From the NCBI RefSeq assembly GCF_014655715.1, contig NZ_BNBM01000007.1:431904-478995 (forward strand): a stretch of 47,092 nucleotides of DNA. The letters are read 5' to 3'. How positions within the stretch are numbered: position 1 is the stretch's first letter; every line of letters begins with the position of its first letter. Source of the stretch: Streptomyces lanatus. Its GTDB lineage: Bacteria > Actinomycetota > Actinomycetes > Streptomycetales > Streptomycetaceae. Positions 39,793 to 47,092 of this stretch are shown here, piece by piece. Under the pieces are notes generated by a model. The model was given only the letters and a program-made list of their open reading frames with translations. It was not told the DNA's origin and did not search any database. The position numbers were made by a program, and so were the translations under genes.

Positions 39793-41907
39793 CTAACCGA
39801 CCTCGCGCAGCACCCCGAGCACGGCCGACTCGTCCGGCGCCGCGAGCAGCCGCTCCCGGAACTCCGCGTCCATCAACTTCCGCGACAGCAACGCCAGAAT
39901 CCGCAGATGCTCATCGCCCGCCGCAGCCTCCGGTACGGCGATCATGAACACGAGCCTCGCCTTCGTACCGTCCGGCGAGCCCCACTCGACGCCCTCCACG
40001 GACCGGGCGAAACCGACGACCGGCGCGCTCACCGCGTCCGTCTTGGCATGCGGAATCGCGATCTCCTCCCCGAGCCCGGTCGTGCCCTGCTCCTCCCGCC
40101 GGAGCGCCGTCGCCACCAACTCGTCCGGATCCACGACCTTGCCGGTACGACCCAGCAGCTCCGCCATCTCACGAATCGCGGCCTCCTTGTCCCCGGCACC
40201 GAGCCGAATCTTCACGGTCCGCTCGGTGAGATAGCCGGAGAGCACGTCGCCCGAGTCACCGTCGGCTCCGGTCTCACCGGCCACTTCGGCAGTGCCGACC
40301 GGGTCAGCCGCGTCGACAGAGCCGGCCGGGCCCACAGCGTCAGGGCCGGCGGCATCTGCCCGCCCGACCTGCCGGGGCACACCCTCCTGCCCCACGCCGG
40401 CCCCCACCAGCACAGCCTCCCGCGCACCCACGCCCAGACCGACGCCCGCTTCCCCACGCCGCCTGCGCTCGCCCAGGTCGACGAGGGCGACCGTGGTCAA
40501 CGCGGTGACGACCGACCCGATCACCACTGCCACGAAGAACATCGGCACACCGCTCACCGCACCCAGCACGGCCACGATCGGCCCACCGTGCGGCACCGCG
40601 TCCTCGACACCGGCGACCCCGGCGATCGCACCGGCGACCGCACCGCCCAGCATGTTGGCGGGGATGACCTGCGCGGGCCGCGCCGCCGCGAACGGGATCG
40701 CGCCCTCGGAGATGCCGAAGCAGCCCATGAACAGCGAGGCGAGCCCGGTCTCCCGCTCCTGCTCGGTGTACAGCCGCTTCCGGATCAGCGTGGCCAGCCC
40801 CTGACCGAGCGGCATGACCGGGATCGCCGCCGCGCACATGCCCATGACCGTCTGGTTGCCGGTCGCGATGAGCCCGGCGCCGAACAGGAACGCCGTCTTG
40901 TTGACCGGCCCGCCCATGTCGAACGCGATCATCAGCCCGAGAATCGCCCCCAGCAGGATCGCGCTGGTGCCGGTCATCCCGCTCAGCCAGCTGGTCAGAT
41001 GCTCGAACACCCAGGAGATCGGTTTGCCCAGCACGTAGATGAAGAACATCCCGAGCACCGTCGTCGCCAGGATCGGGATCACGATGATCGGCATGATCGG
41101 CTGCGCGAACTTGGGGACCTTGACCTTCTTGATCCACAACACCAGATACCCGGCGAGGAACCCGGTCACGATCGCCCCGATGAACCCGGCCCCGGCCTTG
41201 GAGTCGTACAGCTCACCGGTGTTGGCGATCCAGCCACCGATCATGCCGGGCACGAGCGCGGGCCGATCGCCTATCGCATACGCGATGTAACCGGACAGGA
41301 TCGGCACCATCAGCGTGAAGCCGATGACCCCGATGTTGTTCACGTCCATCCAGAAGGAGTCCTTCGGGATGACCAGACCGCCCGACGGGTCGGTGTGCCC
41401 GCCGAGCGACAGCGAGATCGCGATCAGCAGCCCGCCGACCACGACGAACGGGATCATGTAACTGACCCCGTTCATCAGCGCCTTGTACCCGACGCTCCGC
41501 TCCTTGCCACCACCGGGCGCGGAAGCCGTGGGGGCGCTTCCTACCTCGTGCACCGGCGCCGACAACACTCGCTCGATCAGCTGCTCGGGATGGCGAATAC
41601 CTTCGGCCACCCCCACGCTCAGCACCCGCTTGCCCGCGAAACGGCTCAGGTCCACGTCCTTGTCCGCGGCGATGATGACGCCGTCGGCGTGGCTGACATC
41701 GTTGTCATCAAGGACGTTTTCAGCCCCGATGGATCCCTGGGTCTCCACCTTCATGTCGATGCCACGACTCTCGGCGGCCTGCGCGAGCTTCTCGGCCGCC
41801 ATATATGTGTGGGCGATGCCGGTCGGGCACGCGGTCACCGCGAGCAGCCTCAACCGCTGCTGCTCGCCACCGCCGCCCGTGGGGGGAGGGCCGGCCGGAT
41901 TGATCAC
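39793..41907 (-). CDS. PTS fructose/mannose-type transporter, fused IIBCA
   Basis: This 704-aa PTS permease has domains in the order IIB (about 18-115; phosphocysteine Cys27 in TACPTGIAHTYMA), IIC (about 135-475, about eight to ten helices, with DMGGPVNKTAFLFG) and IIA (about 555-704; phospho-His620 in IPHAKTD). A Gly/Ala/Val-rich linker of about 70 residues joins IIC to IIA. It takes up and phosphorylates a hexose, probably fructose, using the HPr/EI relay. The start is GTG 41907 with AGGAGA 5 nt upstream. No fruK or regulator gene is adjacent, so it is an orphan copy. Confidence 0.92.
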   Translation of the reverse strand: MINPAGPPPTGGGGEQQRLRLLAVTACPTGIAHTYMAAEKLAQAAESRGIDMKVETQGSIGAENVLDDNDVSHADGVIIAADKDVDLSRFAGKRVLSVGVAEGIRHPEQLIERVLSAPVHEVGSAPTASAPGGGKERSVGYKALMNGVSYMIPFVVVGGLLIAISLSLGGHTDPSGGLVIPKDSFWMDVNNIGVIGFTLMVPILSGYIAYAIGDRPALVPGMIGGWIANTGELYDSKAGAGFIGAIVTGFLAGYLVLWIKKVKVPKFAQPIMPIIVIPILATTVLGMFFIYVLGKPISWVFEHLTSWLSGMTGTSAILLGAILGLMIAFDMGGPVNKTAFLFGAGLIATGNQTVMGMCAAAIPVMPLGQGLATLIRKRLYTEQERETGLASLFMGCFGISEGAIPFAAARPAQVIPANMLGGAVAGAIAGVAGVEDAVPHGGPIVAVLGAVSGVPMFFVAVVIGSVVTALTTVALVDLGERRRRGEAGVGLGVGAREAVLVGAGVGQEGVPRQVGRADAAGPDAVGPAGSVDAADPVGTAEVAGETGADGDSGDVLSGYLTERTVKIRLGAGDKEAAIREMAELLGRTGKVVDPDELVATALRREEQGTTGLGEEIAIPHAKTDAVSAPVVGFARSVEGVEWGSPDGTKARLVFMIAVPEAAAGDEHLRILALLSRKLMDAEFRERLLAAPDESAVLGVLREVG

Positions 41908-42391
41908 GTCGATCTCCTAACGCCATTGTCATGCGGATACGCCGTCCCGGACGCCCGCAAGATCGATCAGATGTTCCGATCTGCAGGGCATCCTGCCCCA
42001 CCTCCCCGCAAGCTCAAAGGGGCGGAGTTCCCGGAACATCCCGGTCTGCCGCCACCTGTGAACCGTTCGTTGGTGTCCTGTTATCGCTCCCGCACCCGAC
42101 CGTCACCCGACCCGCCCACCCCGGACCGAACGACCCCCTCCTTGGCGAGAACTGTTCGGAGGCGGACTGGGGACGGCCGGGTGTCCCGGTGTAGCTTGGG
42201 ACAGAGCCAGACGTCGCTGCTGATGGCGGTCGGGCGGTCCCGATGCGGACCGACCGAGGGAGAGAGGGCCTCCGACGGACTGCGCTGCGCGTACGCGGGC
42301 ATGCCTGTGTCCTCCTCGGACACCCCTGTGTCCGCCGCCGCGCAGACCAGCCGTACCCACCCTCGACCCAAACCCCGAGGAGCAGCTCGCA
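41908..42391. promoter_or_regulatory. Divergent promoter region and ahcY leader with alternative hairpins
   Basis: This 484-bp gap separates the divergent PTS and ahcY genes. CAGAT-GTTCCG-ATCTG at 41969-41984 is a possible operator on the PTS side. In the ahcY leader, GGACAC (42318-42323) can pair either with GTGTCC (42307-42312, loop TCCTC) or with GTGTCC (42328-42333, loop CCCT). The two stems exclude each other. No convincing SAH or SAM riboswitch core is seen. Confidence 0.4.
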
Positions 42392-43849
42392 ATGACGACT
42401 GTCGAGAACCGACAGGACTTCAAGGTCGCCGACCTCTCCCTGGCCGCTTTCGGCCGCAAGGAGATCACCCTCGCCGAGCACGAGATGCCCGGCCTGATGG
42501 CGATCCGCAAGGAGTACGCCGAGACCCAGCCGCTGGCCGGCGCCCGCGTCACCGGCTCCCTGCACATGACCGTGCAGACCGCCGTCCTCATCGAGACCCT
42601 GGTCGCCCTGGGCGCCGAGGTCCGCTGGGCGTCCTGCAACATCTTCTCCACACAGGACCACGCCGCCGCCGCGATCGCCGTCGGCCCGAACGGCACGCCC
42701 GACAACCCCCAGGGCATCCCGGTCTTCGCTTGGAAGGGCGAGACCCTGGAGGAGTACTGGTGGTGCACGGAGCAGGCCCTGACCTGGCCGAACACCCCCA
42801 CCGGCGGCCCGAACATGATCCTGGACGACGGCGGTGACGCCACCCTCCTCGTCCACAAGGGCGTCGAGTACGAGAAGGCCGGCAAGGTCCCCTCCGTCGA
42901 CACCGCCGAGTCCGACGAGCACCGCGTCATCCTCGAACTCCTGCACCGCACCATCACGGACGGCTCGCAGAAGTGGACCCAGCTGGCGTCCGAGATCCGC
43001 GGCGTCACCGAGGAGACCACCACCGGCGTCCACCGCCTGTACGAGATGCAGCGCGACGGCGACCTCCTCTTCCCCGCCATCAACGTGAACGACGCCGTCA
43101 CCAAGTCGAAGTTCGACAACAAGTACGGCTGCCGCCACTCCCTCATCGACGGCATCAACCGCGCCACCGACGTCCTGATCGGCGGCAAGACCGCGGTCGT
43201 CTGCGGCTACGGCGACGTCGGCAAGGGCTGCGCCGAGTCCCTGCGCGGCCAGGGCGCCCGCGTGATCATCACCGAGATCGACCCGATCTGCGCCCTCCAG
43301 GCGGCGATGGACGGCTACCAGGTCACGACCCTCGACGAGGTCGTCGACAAGGCCGACATCTTCATCACCACGACCGGCAACAAGGACATCATCATGGCCT
43401 CGGACATGGCCAAGATGAAGCACCAGGCGATCGTCGGCAACATCGGTCACTTCGACAACGAGATCGACATGGCCGGCCTCGCCAAGGTCCCCGGCATCGT
43501 CAAGGACGAGGTCAAGCCGCAGGTCCACACCTGGACCTTCCCCGACGGCAAGGTCCTCATCGTCCTGTCCGAGGGCCGCCTGCTGAACCTGGGCAACGCC
43601 ACCGGCCACCCGTCCTTCGTGATGTCCAACTCCTTCGCGGACCAGACCCTGGCCCAGATCGAGCTGTTCACCAAGCCGGACGCCTACCCCACCGGCGTGT
43701 ACACCCTGCCCAAGCACCTGGACGAGAAGGTCGCCCGCCTCCACCTGGACTCGCTCGGCGTGAAGCTGACGACACTCCGCCCGGAGCAGGCCGCGTACAT
43801 CGGCGTCGAGGTCGAGGGCCCGTACAAGTCGGACCACTACCGCTACTGA
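42392..43849 (+). CDS. ahcY: S-adenosyl-L-homocysteine hydrolase
   Basis: This 485-aa adenosylhomocysteinase splits S-adenosylhomocysteine into adenosine and homocysteine, keeping methylation going. The N terminus is DFKVADLSLAAFGRKEI, followed by SLHMTVQTAVLIETL, the bacterial-type insert, the NAD-binding motif VVCGYGDVGKGCAESLRGQG (near 270) and the C-terminal clamp GPYKSDHYRY with the conserved Lys/Tyr. Length is normal for bacterial forms. GAGGAG sits 9 nt upstream of ATG 42392, after the hairpin-bearing leader. It is followed by two terminator hairpins. Same neighbourhood as sahH in M. tuberculosis. Confidence 0.97.
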   Translation: MTTVENRQDFKVADLSLAAFGRKEITLAEHEMPGLMAIRKEYAETQPLAGARVTGSLHMTVQTAVLIETLVALGAEVRWASCNIFSTQDHAAAAIAVGPNGTPDNPQGIPVFAWKGETLEEYWWCTEQALTWPNTPTGGPNMILDDGGDATLLVHKGVEYEKAGKVPSVDTAESDEHRVILELLHRTITDGSQKWTQLASEIRGVTEETTTGVHRLYEMQRDGDLLFPAINVNDAVTKSKFDNKYGCRHSLIDGINRATDVLIGGKTAVVCGYGDVGKGCAESLRGQGARVIITEIDPICALQAAMDGYQVTTLDEVVDKADIFITTTGNKDIIMASDMAKMKHQAIVGNIGHFDNEIDMAGLAKVPGIVKDEVKPQVHTWTFPDGKVLIVLSEGRLLNLGNATGHPSFVMSNSFADQTLAQIELFTKPDAYPTGVYTLPKHLDEKVARLHLDSLGVKLTTLRPEQAAYIGVEVEGPYKSDHYRY

Positions 43850-43852
43850 GCC

Positions 43853-43885
43853 GGATCGGCACCGCGCGGACCGCGGTGCCGATCC
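43853..43885 (+). terminator. Terminator 1 after ahcY
   Basis: GGATCGGCACCGCG (43853-43866) and CGCGGTGCCGATCC (43872-43885) form a perfect 14-bp stem with loop CGGAC, 3 nt after the ahcY stop. Confidence 0.85.
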
Positions 43886-43910
43886 CGCTGTACAGCGGCA
43901 GTACCTCCGA

Positions 43911-43945
43911 GGCAGGCCCCCGCACCCCCGTGCCGGGGGCCTGCC
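43911..43945 (+). terminator. Terminator 2 after ahcY
   Basis: GGCAGGCCCCCG (43911-43922) and CGGGGGCCTGCC (43934-43945) form a 12-bp stem, with an inner GCAC/GTGC pairing. It backs up the first terminator 25 nt upstream. Confidence 0.8.
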
Positions 43946-44035
43946 CCGTTGGCCCACATGCTCGGCCACACAGCCTCATCGGCCCGAGCGGCCGCGGCCA
44001 GCCAGCCCGCCCGTCCGTCAAGCCCCAGGACCCCG

Positions 44036-44650
44036 ATGCCCCGCGGCCGATATTCGCTCCACGATCCGCACGATCACACCCCCCTCGCAGAAGAGCACTT
44101 CCACTGCGCCCCCGGCCCTTCCGGCTGGCGCTACGTCGCCCAGCTGACCACCCCCGCCGGCGATCACAGCGGCTCGGTCGACCTCACCCTGGACGAACTC
44201 GGCCGTCCCATCCGGCTCGAACTCCACGCCGGCGGCTGGCAGGTACGTGGTGCCGCCCTCGACGGCGTCACCTGGGTCCGTACCGACCCCACCGGGATCC
44301 ACGCCACTGAAGGCAATGTGCGCGCCCACGCCTTCACCGGCACGTCCCCCGCATTCCTCATCGCCACCACCCGTCTCCTCCGCCTCACCCCTTCCGCCTC
44401 CGCAACCCCCGTCCGCCTCGTGGCCCTGACGGACCCGGTCCTCGCCCCCCGCACCGTGGACCAGTCCTGGGCCTTGGTGAACAGCGAAACACACGCCACT
44501 GACAACGGCCCTCTGACCGTGGACGAATACCAGGTCACAGCCCTGGACACGGGCGAGCAGCACGCCGTACACATCGCGGGAGACGTGGTCGTGGCGGCCC
44601 CCGGCATCGAGCTGGAGGACCTGGACTCACCGCCGTCGACGTTCACATGA
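44036..44650 (+). CDS. Conserved protein of unknown function
   Basis: This 204-aa protein is Thr/Ala/Pro-rich with one likely soluble domain. It begins MPRGRYSLHDPHDHTPLAEEHFHC and has repeated short beta strands (GWRYVAQL, GSVDLTLDELGRPIRLELHAGGWQVRGA, DGVTWVRTDP). There is no signal peptide, membrane segment or catalytic motif I recognise. The acidic tail (GIELEDLDSPPSTFT) is unusual for the region. I chose ATG 44036 (a weak AGGA lies upstream) over an upstream start that would add a low-complexity Ala-rich stretch. It is convergent with the RDD gene (57-nt gap) and follows ahcY's terminators. Confidence 0.7.
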   Translation: MPRGRYSLHDPHDHTPLAEEHFHCAPGPSGWRYVAQLTTPAGDHSGSVDLTLDELGRPIRLELHAGGWQVRGAALDGVTWVRTDPTGIHATEGNVRAHAFTGTSPAFLIATTRLLRLTPSASATPVRLVALTDPVLAPRTVDQSWALVNSETHATDNGPLTVDEYQVTALDTGEQHAVHIAGDVVVAAPGIELEDLDSPPSTFT

Positions 44651-44707
44651 CCGAGAGGCCCGGCCCGGCGGAATCACTGCCGAGCGCAGCCGCAGAACGG
44701 CAGGAAA

Positions 44708-45658
44708 CTAGGCCGGGGGCACGAAACCGGTGGCGGACCGCTCCCCTTCCACCTGATCCCCGTGCTGCCCCTCAGTCTGAGCAGCACCCCCGCCATACGC
44801 GGCAGGAGCCGGCGGGGTCGGTGCCGCGGCGGGCGGCATGACCGGCGGACCGTACACACCCGCCGCACGGCCCTCCGCAGCCCTCCGCCCATCCGCCGAC
44901 CCGGCGACACCGTTGCCGAAGGCGCGCCGCGCCTCTCGCGCCCGCCGTTCCTGCAGAACCGCGGCCAGATAAGCGGCCGGCGGCACACCCTGCGGCGCCG
45001 GAGCGCCCGTGCGGGCGGCGACGTCGGCCGAGAGCCGCTCCGCCATGCTCCAGGAGACCTGCGGGTCGAGCTGCTGCATCCGCGTCAGGTACTGGCGAAC
45101 GGCCAGCCACAGCCCATCGGGAACCGCCGACAGATCGAGCTCCGAGAACCGCCCGGCCAACCACGGCGGGGGAGGAGGCACGAATCCCGTCCGCGCGAGC
45201 GGCACCCGCTCTCTTACGACGAGAGTCCCGGCGAACACATCACCAAGCCGCCGCCCGCGCGCGGACACCAGCGAAGCGATGACAGCGACGACACCGAGCG
45301 TCATCAGAATCTCGATCACGCCGATGAGCCCACGCACCAGCGCGTGCCGGAACCGGATCGGCCCGCCGTCGTCGCGCACCACCCGCAACCCGCACGCCAT
45401 CTTCCCGAGCGACCGCCCATGGCTGAGCGTCTCGACCGCGATCGGCCCCCCGACCAGCAGCAGAACGAACAACGCGATCGACAGCGCGGTCTGGGCGGCC
45501 TCGTCCAACGAGGCGGTGGCAGCCACCACGCCAACGGTCACGACCATGTAGGCGACGAAGGCCACGACCAGATCGAGCAGCACGGCAAGCGCCCTGCTGG
45601 GCAGCTTTGCGGGGCGCAACTCCAGCGCCACAGCCTCGCCCGTGACCAGCTCACTCAC
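44708..45658 (-). CDS. RDD family membrane protein
   Basis: This 316-aa protein has an N-terminal RDD domain (about 8-160). Three hydrophobic helices are present (ALAVLLDLVVAFVAYMVV, TALSIALFVLLLVGGPIAV, ALVRGLIGVIEILMTLGVVAVIASL), with the RDD-like Arg/Asp residues in the first (SRALAVLLDL) and GRRLGDVFAGTLVV after the third. A long cytoplasmic C-terminal part is Ala/Pro-rich, ending EGERSATGFVPPA. The family may be involved in ion transport; its role in actinobacteria is not established. GTG 45658 was chosen because GGAAGGA lies 8 nt upstream. It is divergent from the SpoIIM-like gene. Confidence 0.85.
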   Translation of the reverse strand: MSELVTGEAVALELRPAKLPSRALAVLLDLVVAFVAYMVVTVGVVAATASLDEAAQTALSIALFVLLLVGGPIAVETLSHGRSLGKMACGLRVVRDDGGPIRFRHALVRGLIGVIEILMTLGVVAVIASLVSARGRRLGDVFAGTLVVRERVPLARTGFVPPPPPWLAGRFSELDLSAVPDGLWLAVRQYLTRMQQLDPQVSWSMAERLSADVAARTGAPAPQGVPPAAYLAAVLQERRAREARRAFGNGVAGSADGRRAAEGRAAGVYGPPVMPPAAAPTPPAPAAYGGGAAQTEGQHGDQVEGERSATGFVPPA

Positions 45659-45788
45659 GCTGTCCGTCCTTCCCCTGACCTGCCTGTGGAATGGCCAGTC
45701 TGCCAAGCTGAGGGCGCATCGCGCCGCAGTACGACAAGCTGACACCTACGACGAGTCGCCGACGAACAGCCGAGGAGCAGAAAACCAG

Positions 45789-46796
45789 ATGGACCTCGAC
45801 GTCTTCGTCACCGCCCACCGAGCCGAGTGGGACCGCCTCGACGCACTGCTCGGACGCCAGCGCCGCCTCACCGGCGCCGAGGCCGACGAACTCGTCGCCC
45901 TCTACCAGCGCACCGCCACCCACCTCTCCCTGATCCAGTCCAGCGCGCCCGACCCCCAGCTGACCGGCCGGCTCAGCCAACTCGTGGCACGCGCGCGTAG
46001 CGCCGTGACAGGCACACGACGCGCCTCCTGGCGCGATGTCACGCGTTTCCTCGCCTACGGCTTCCCGGCCGCGGTCTACCGATCACGCCACTGGTGGGTA
46101 CCCACAGCACTCCTGTCCACCCTCGTCGCAGCCCTCCTGGGCTGGTGGATAGGCACCCATCCCGAAGTACAGGCCACCATCGCGGCCCCCAGCGAACTGC
46201 GCGAGCTCACCCGCCCCGGCGGCCAGTACGAGACGTACTACTCCAGCCACCCCGCGGCCTCCTTCGCGGCCCAGGTCTGGACGAACAACGCGTGGGCCGC
46301 GGCCCTGTGCCTGATCCTCGGCGTCTTCCTGGGCCTCCCTGTCCTCTGGATCCTCTTCCAGAACATGCTCAACCTCGGTGTCGGCATCGGCCTCATGTCC
46401 TCGGCGGGCCGCCTGGACACCTTCCTCGGCCTCGTCCTGCCCCACGGTCTCCTCGAACTGACCGCGGTCTTCGTAGCCGCCGGCACCGGCCTGCGCCTCG
46501 GCTGGACCCTCATAGACCCAGGTCCGCGCACCCGCCGTTCAGCCCTCGCCGAAGAGGGCCGGGCCGCGATAGGCATGGCGATAGGCCTGGCCCTGGTCCT
46601 GTTCATCTCCGGCGCCATAGAAGGCTTCGTCACTCCATCGGGCCTGCCCACCTGGGCGCGCATCAGCATCGGCGTCATAGCCGAGCTGGCATTCCTCGCA
46701 TACGTCTACGTCCTCGGCGGCCGTGCCGCCCGCGCCGGAGACACCGGCGACCTCGATGCGGCCGAACGCAGCGCCGCCGTTCCGACAGCGGCCTGA
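45789..46796 (+). CDS. Stage II sporulation protein M family (DUF95) membrane protein
   Basis: This 335-aa protein has a cytoplasmic helical N-terminal domain (about 1-95; MDLDVFVTAHRAEWDRLDALL, LYQRTATHLSLIQ) and five or six hydrophobic helices (from HWWVPTALLSTLVAALLGWWIG on). The conserved SpoIIM motif LPHGLLELTAVFVAAGTGLRLG is present near residue 220. The family includes the Bacillus sporulation protein SpoIIM, but actinobacterial members are usually paired with RDD proteins, as here. GAGGAG lies about 11 nt upstream of ATG 45789. It probably acts with the divergent RDD protein in the membrane; the exact role is unknown. Confidence 0.85.
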   Translation: MDLDVFVTAHRAEWDRLDALLGRQRRLTGAEADELVALYQRTATHLSLIQSSAPDPQLTGRLSQLVARARSAVTGTRRASWRDVTRFLAYGFPAAVYRSRHWWVPTALLSTLVAALLGWWIGTHPEVQATIAAPSELRELTRPGGQYETYYSSHPAASFAAQVWTNNAWAAALCLILGVFLGLPVLWILFQNMLNLGVGIGLMSSAGRLDTFLGLVLPHGLLELTAVFVAAGTGLRLGWTLIDPGPRTRRSALAEEGRAAIGMAIGLALVLFISGAIEGFVTPSGLPTWARISIGVIAELAFLAYVYVLGGRAARAGDTGDLDAAERSAAVPTAA

Positions 46797-46849
46797 TGTG
46801 CGAGCACACCTGCTGAGCTGCTAGTCTCCTCTTCGCCCCACAGGAGCCG

Positions 46850-46878
46850 TTGACACGGAGCATGTGGGGAGGTAGATT
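46850..46878 (+). promoter_or_regulatory. Near-consensus promoter, probably of a downstream rRNA operon
   Basis: TTGACA (46850-46855) and TAGATT (46873-46878) are separated by exactly 17 nt, one of the best vegetative promoters in the window. It follows the SpoIIM-like gene by about 50 nt and points towards the rRNA leader-like sequence at the window end. Confidence 0.8.
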
Positions 46879-47092
46879 CGAACAGTTGCCTGGAAGTGGA
46901 TCCAGTCCCGTCCGGGCAGAGTGAGTATCTGTCTGCTTCAGTGGAACATCGATTCCCAAGAAGCCCCCTCCCGATGATTTCGGAATTGAGTGGCTGGTCA
47001 GTCCGGCCCGAGAGTTCTGATAAAGTCGGAACCGCCGGAAAGGGAAACGCGGAAGCGGGAACCTGGAAAGCACCGAGGAAATCGGATCGGGA
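46879..47092 (+). other. rRNA operon leader region (start of an rrn operon)
   Basis: The sequence ending the window (TCTGATAAAGTCGGAACCGC near 47016-47035, then GAAAGGGAAACGCG and CACCGAGGAAATCGGATCGG) is what I recognise from Streptomyces rRNA operon 5' leaders. These contain multiple promoters and processing/antitermination elements. No 16S gene is inside the window, so it should lie within a few hundred bases downstream. TAAAGT (47021-47026) may serve as an additional -10. The recognition is from memory and not from a search. Confidence 0.75.

Noticed and set aside
42241..42391. SAH riboswitch in the ahcY leader
   Set aside because: Only a short GCGCTGCG resemblance is present; the pseudoknot elements cannot be placed with confidence. 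A covariance-model search would decide.
46885..47092. 16S rRNA gene inside the window
   Set aside because: The 5' end of 16S (TCAACGGAGAG-like) is absent. Only leader-like sequence is seen before the window stops.

Overview
The window is a high-GC actinobacterial chromosome segment, almost certainly Streptomyces. The best marker is an 87-residue WhiB at 24779-25042 with the four Fe-S cysteines and GIWGG motif of the sporulation regulator. GTG/TTG starts, leaderless-looking genes, F420 biosynthesis genes and Streptomyces-type dispersed repeats agree. Gene order follows the cell-wall/mannose region of Mycobacterium tuberculosis (sahH, manA, SIS-like gene, manB, DUF3499, zincin-like gene, whiB2, fbiA-fbiB, manC-like gene, rhamnosyltransferase, LCP gene), with Streptomyces-type insertions and expansions.

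Layout. 0-5.6 kb is an accessory block: a ricin-type lectin, a DUF4436 membrane protein, two serine proteases, a putative metallopeptidase lipoprotein and a Cys/Met-rich copper-storage-like protein. 5.6-15.5 kb holds five LytR-CpsA-Psr (LCP) genes on the minus strand, with an acyl-CoA thioesterase and an ExoA-like glycosyltransferase between them on the plus strand. 15.5-20.2 kb carries dispersed repeats, a TIGR03089-like protein, a secreted PGRP/amidase, a sugar-1-phosphate nucleotidyltransferase, and a 110-bp tandem repeat array at a convergent gene junction. 20.2-24.3 kb is a minus-strand operon: cysteine dioxygenase, fbiA, fbiB and an HhH-GPD DNA glycosylase. It is headed by a previously uncalled 30-codon leader ORF ending CSCCCPSC, followed by hairpins, one of which covers the Shine-Dalgarno of the dioxygenase.

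24.7-31.7 kb: whiB, a very large membrane glycosyltransferase translationally coupled to a DUF5719 protein, a degenerate zincin and a DUF3499 protein. 31.8-39.0 kb: a lactate permease preceded by two tandem palindromes, then manB, a 56-aa Trm112-like gene, a SIS-like gene, manA and a cation diffusion facilitator. 39.0-46.8 kb: signal peptidase I, an orphan PTS IIBCA protein, ahcY, an unknown gene, an RDD protein and a SpoIIM-like protein. The last 250 bases carry a near-consensus promoter and sequence I recognise as Streptomyces rRNA-operon leader, so an rrn operon should begin just beyond the window.

How they fit: ManA, ManB and the nucleotidyltransferase can make GDP-mannose. The two glycosyltransferases and five LCP enzymes can build polymers and attach them to peptidoglycan, and the amidase and signal peptidase act on the same envelope. 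The most interesting candidate system is the cysteine-coded leader apparently controlling a cysteine dioxygenase-F420 operon.
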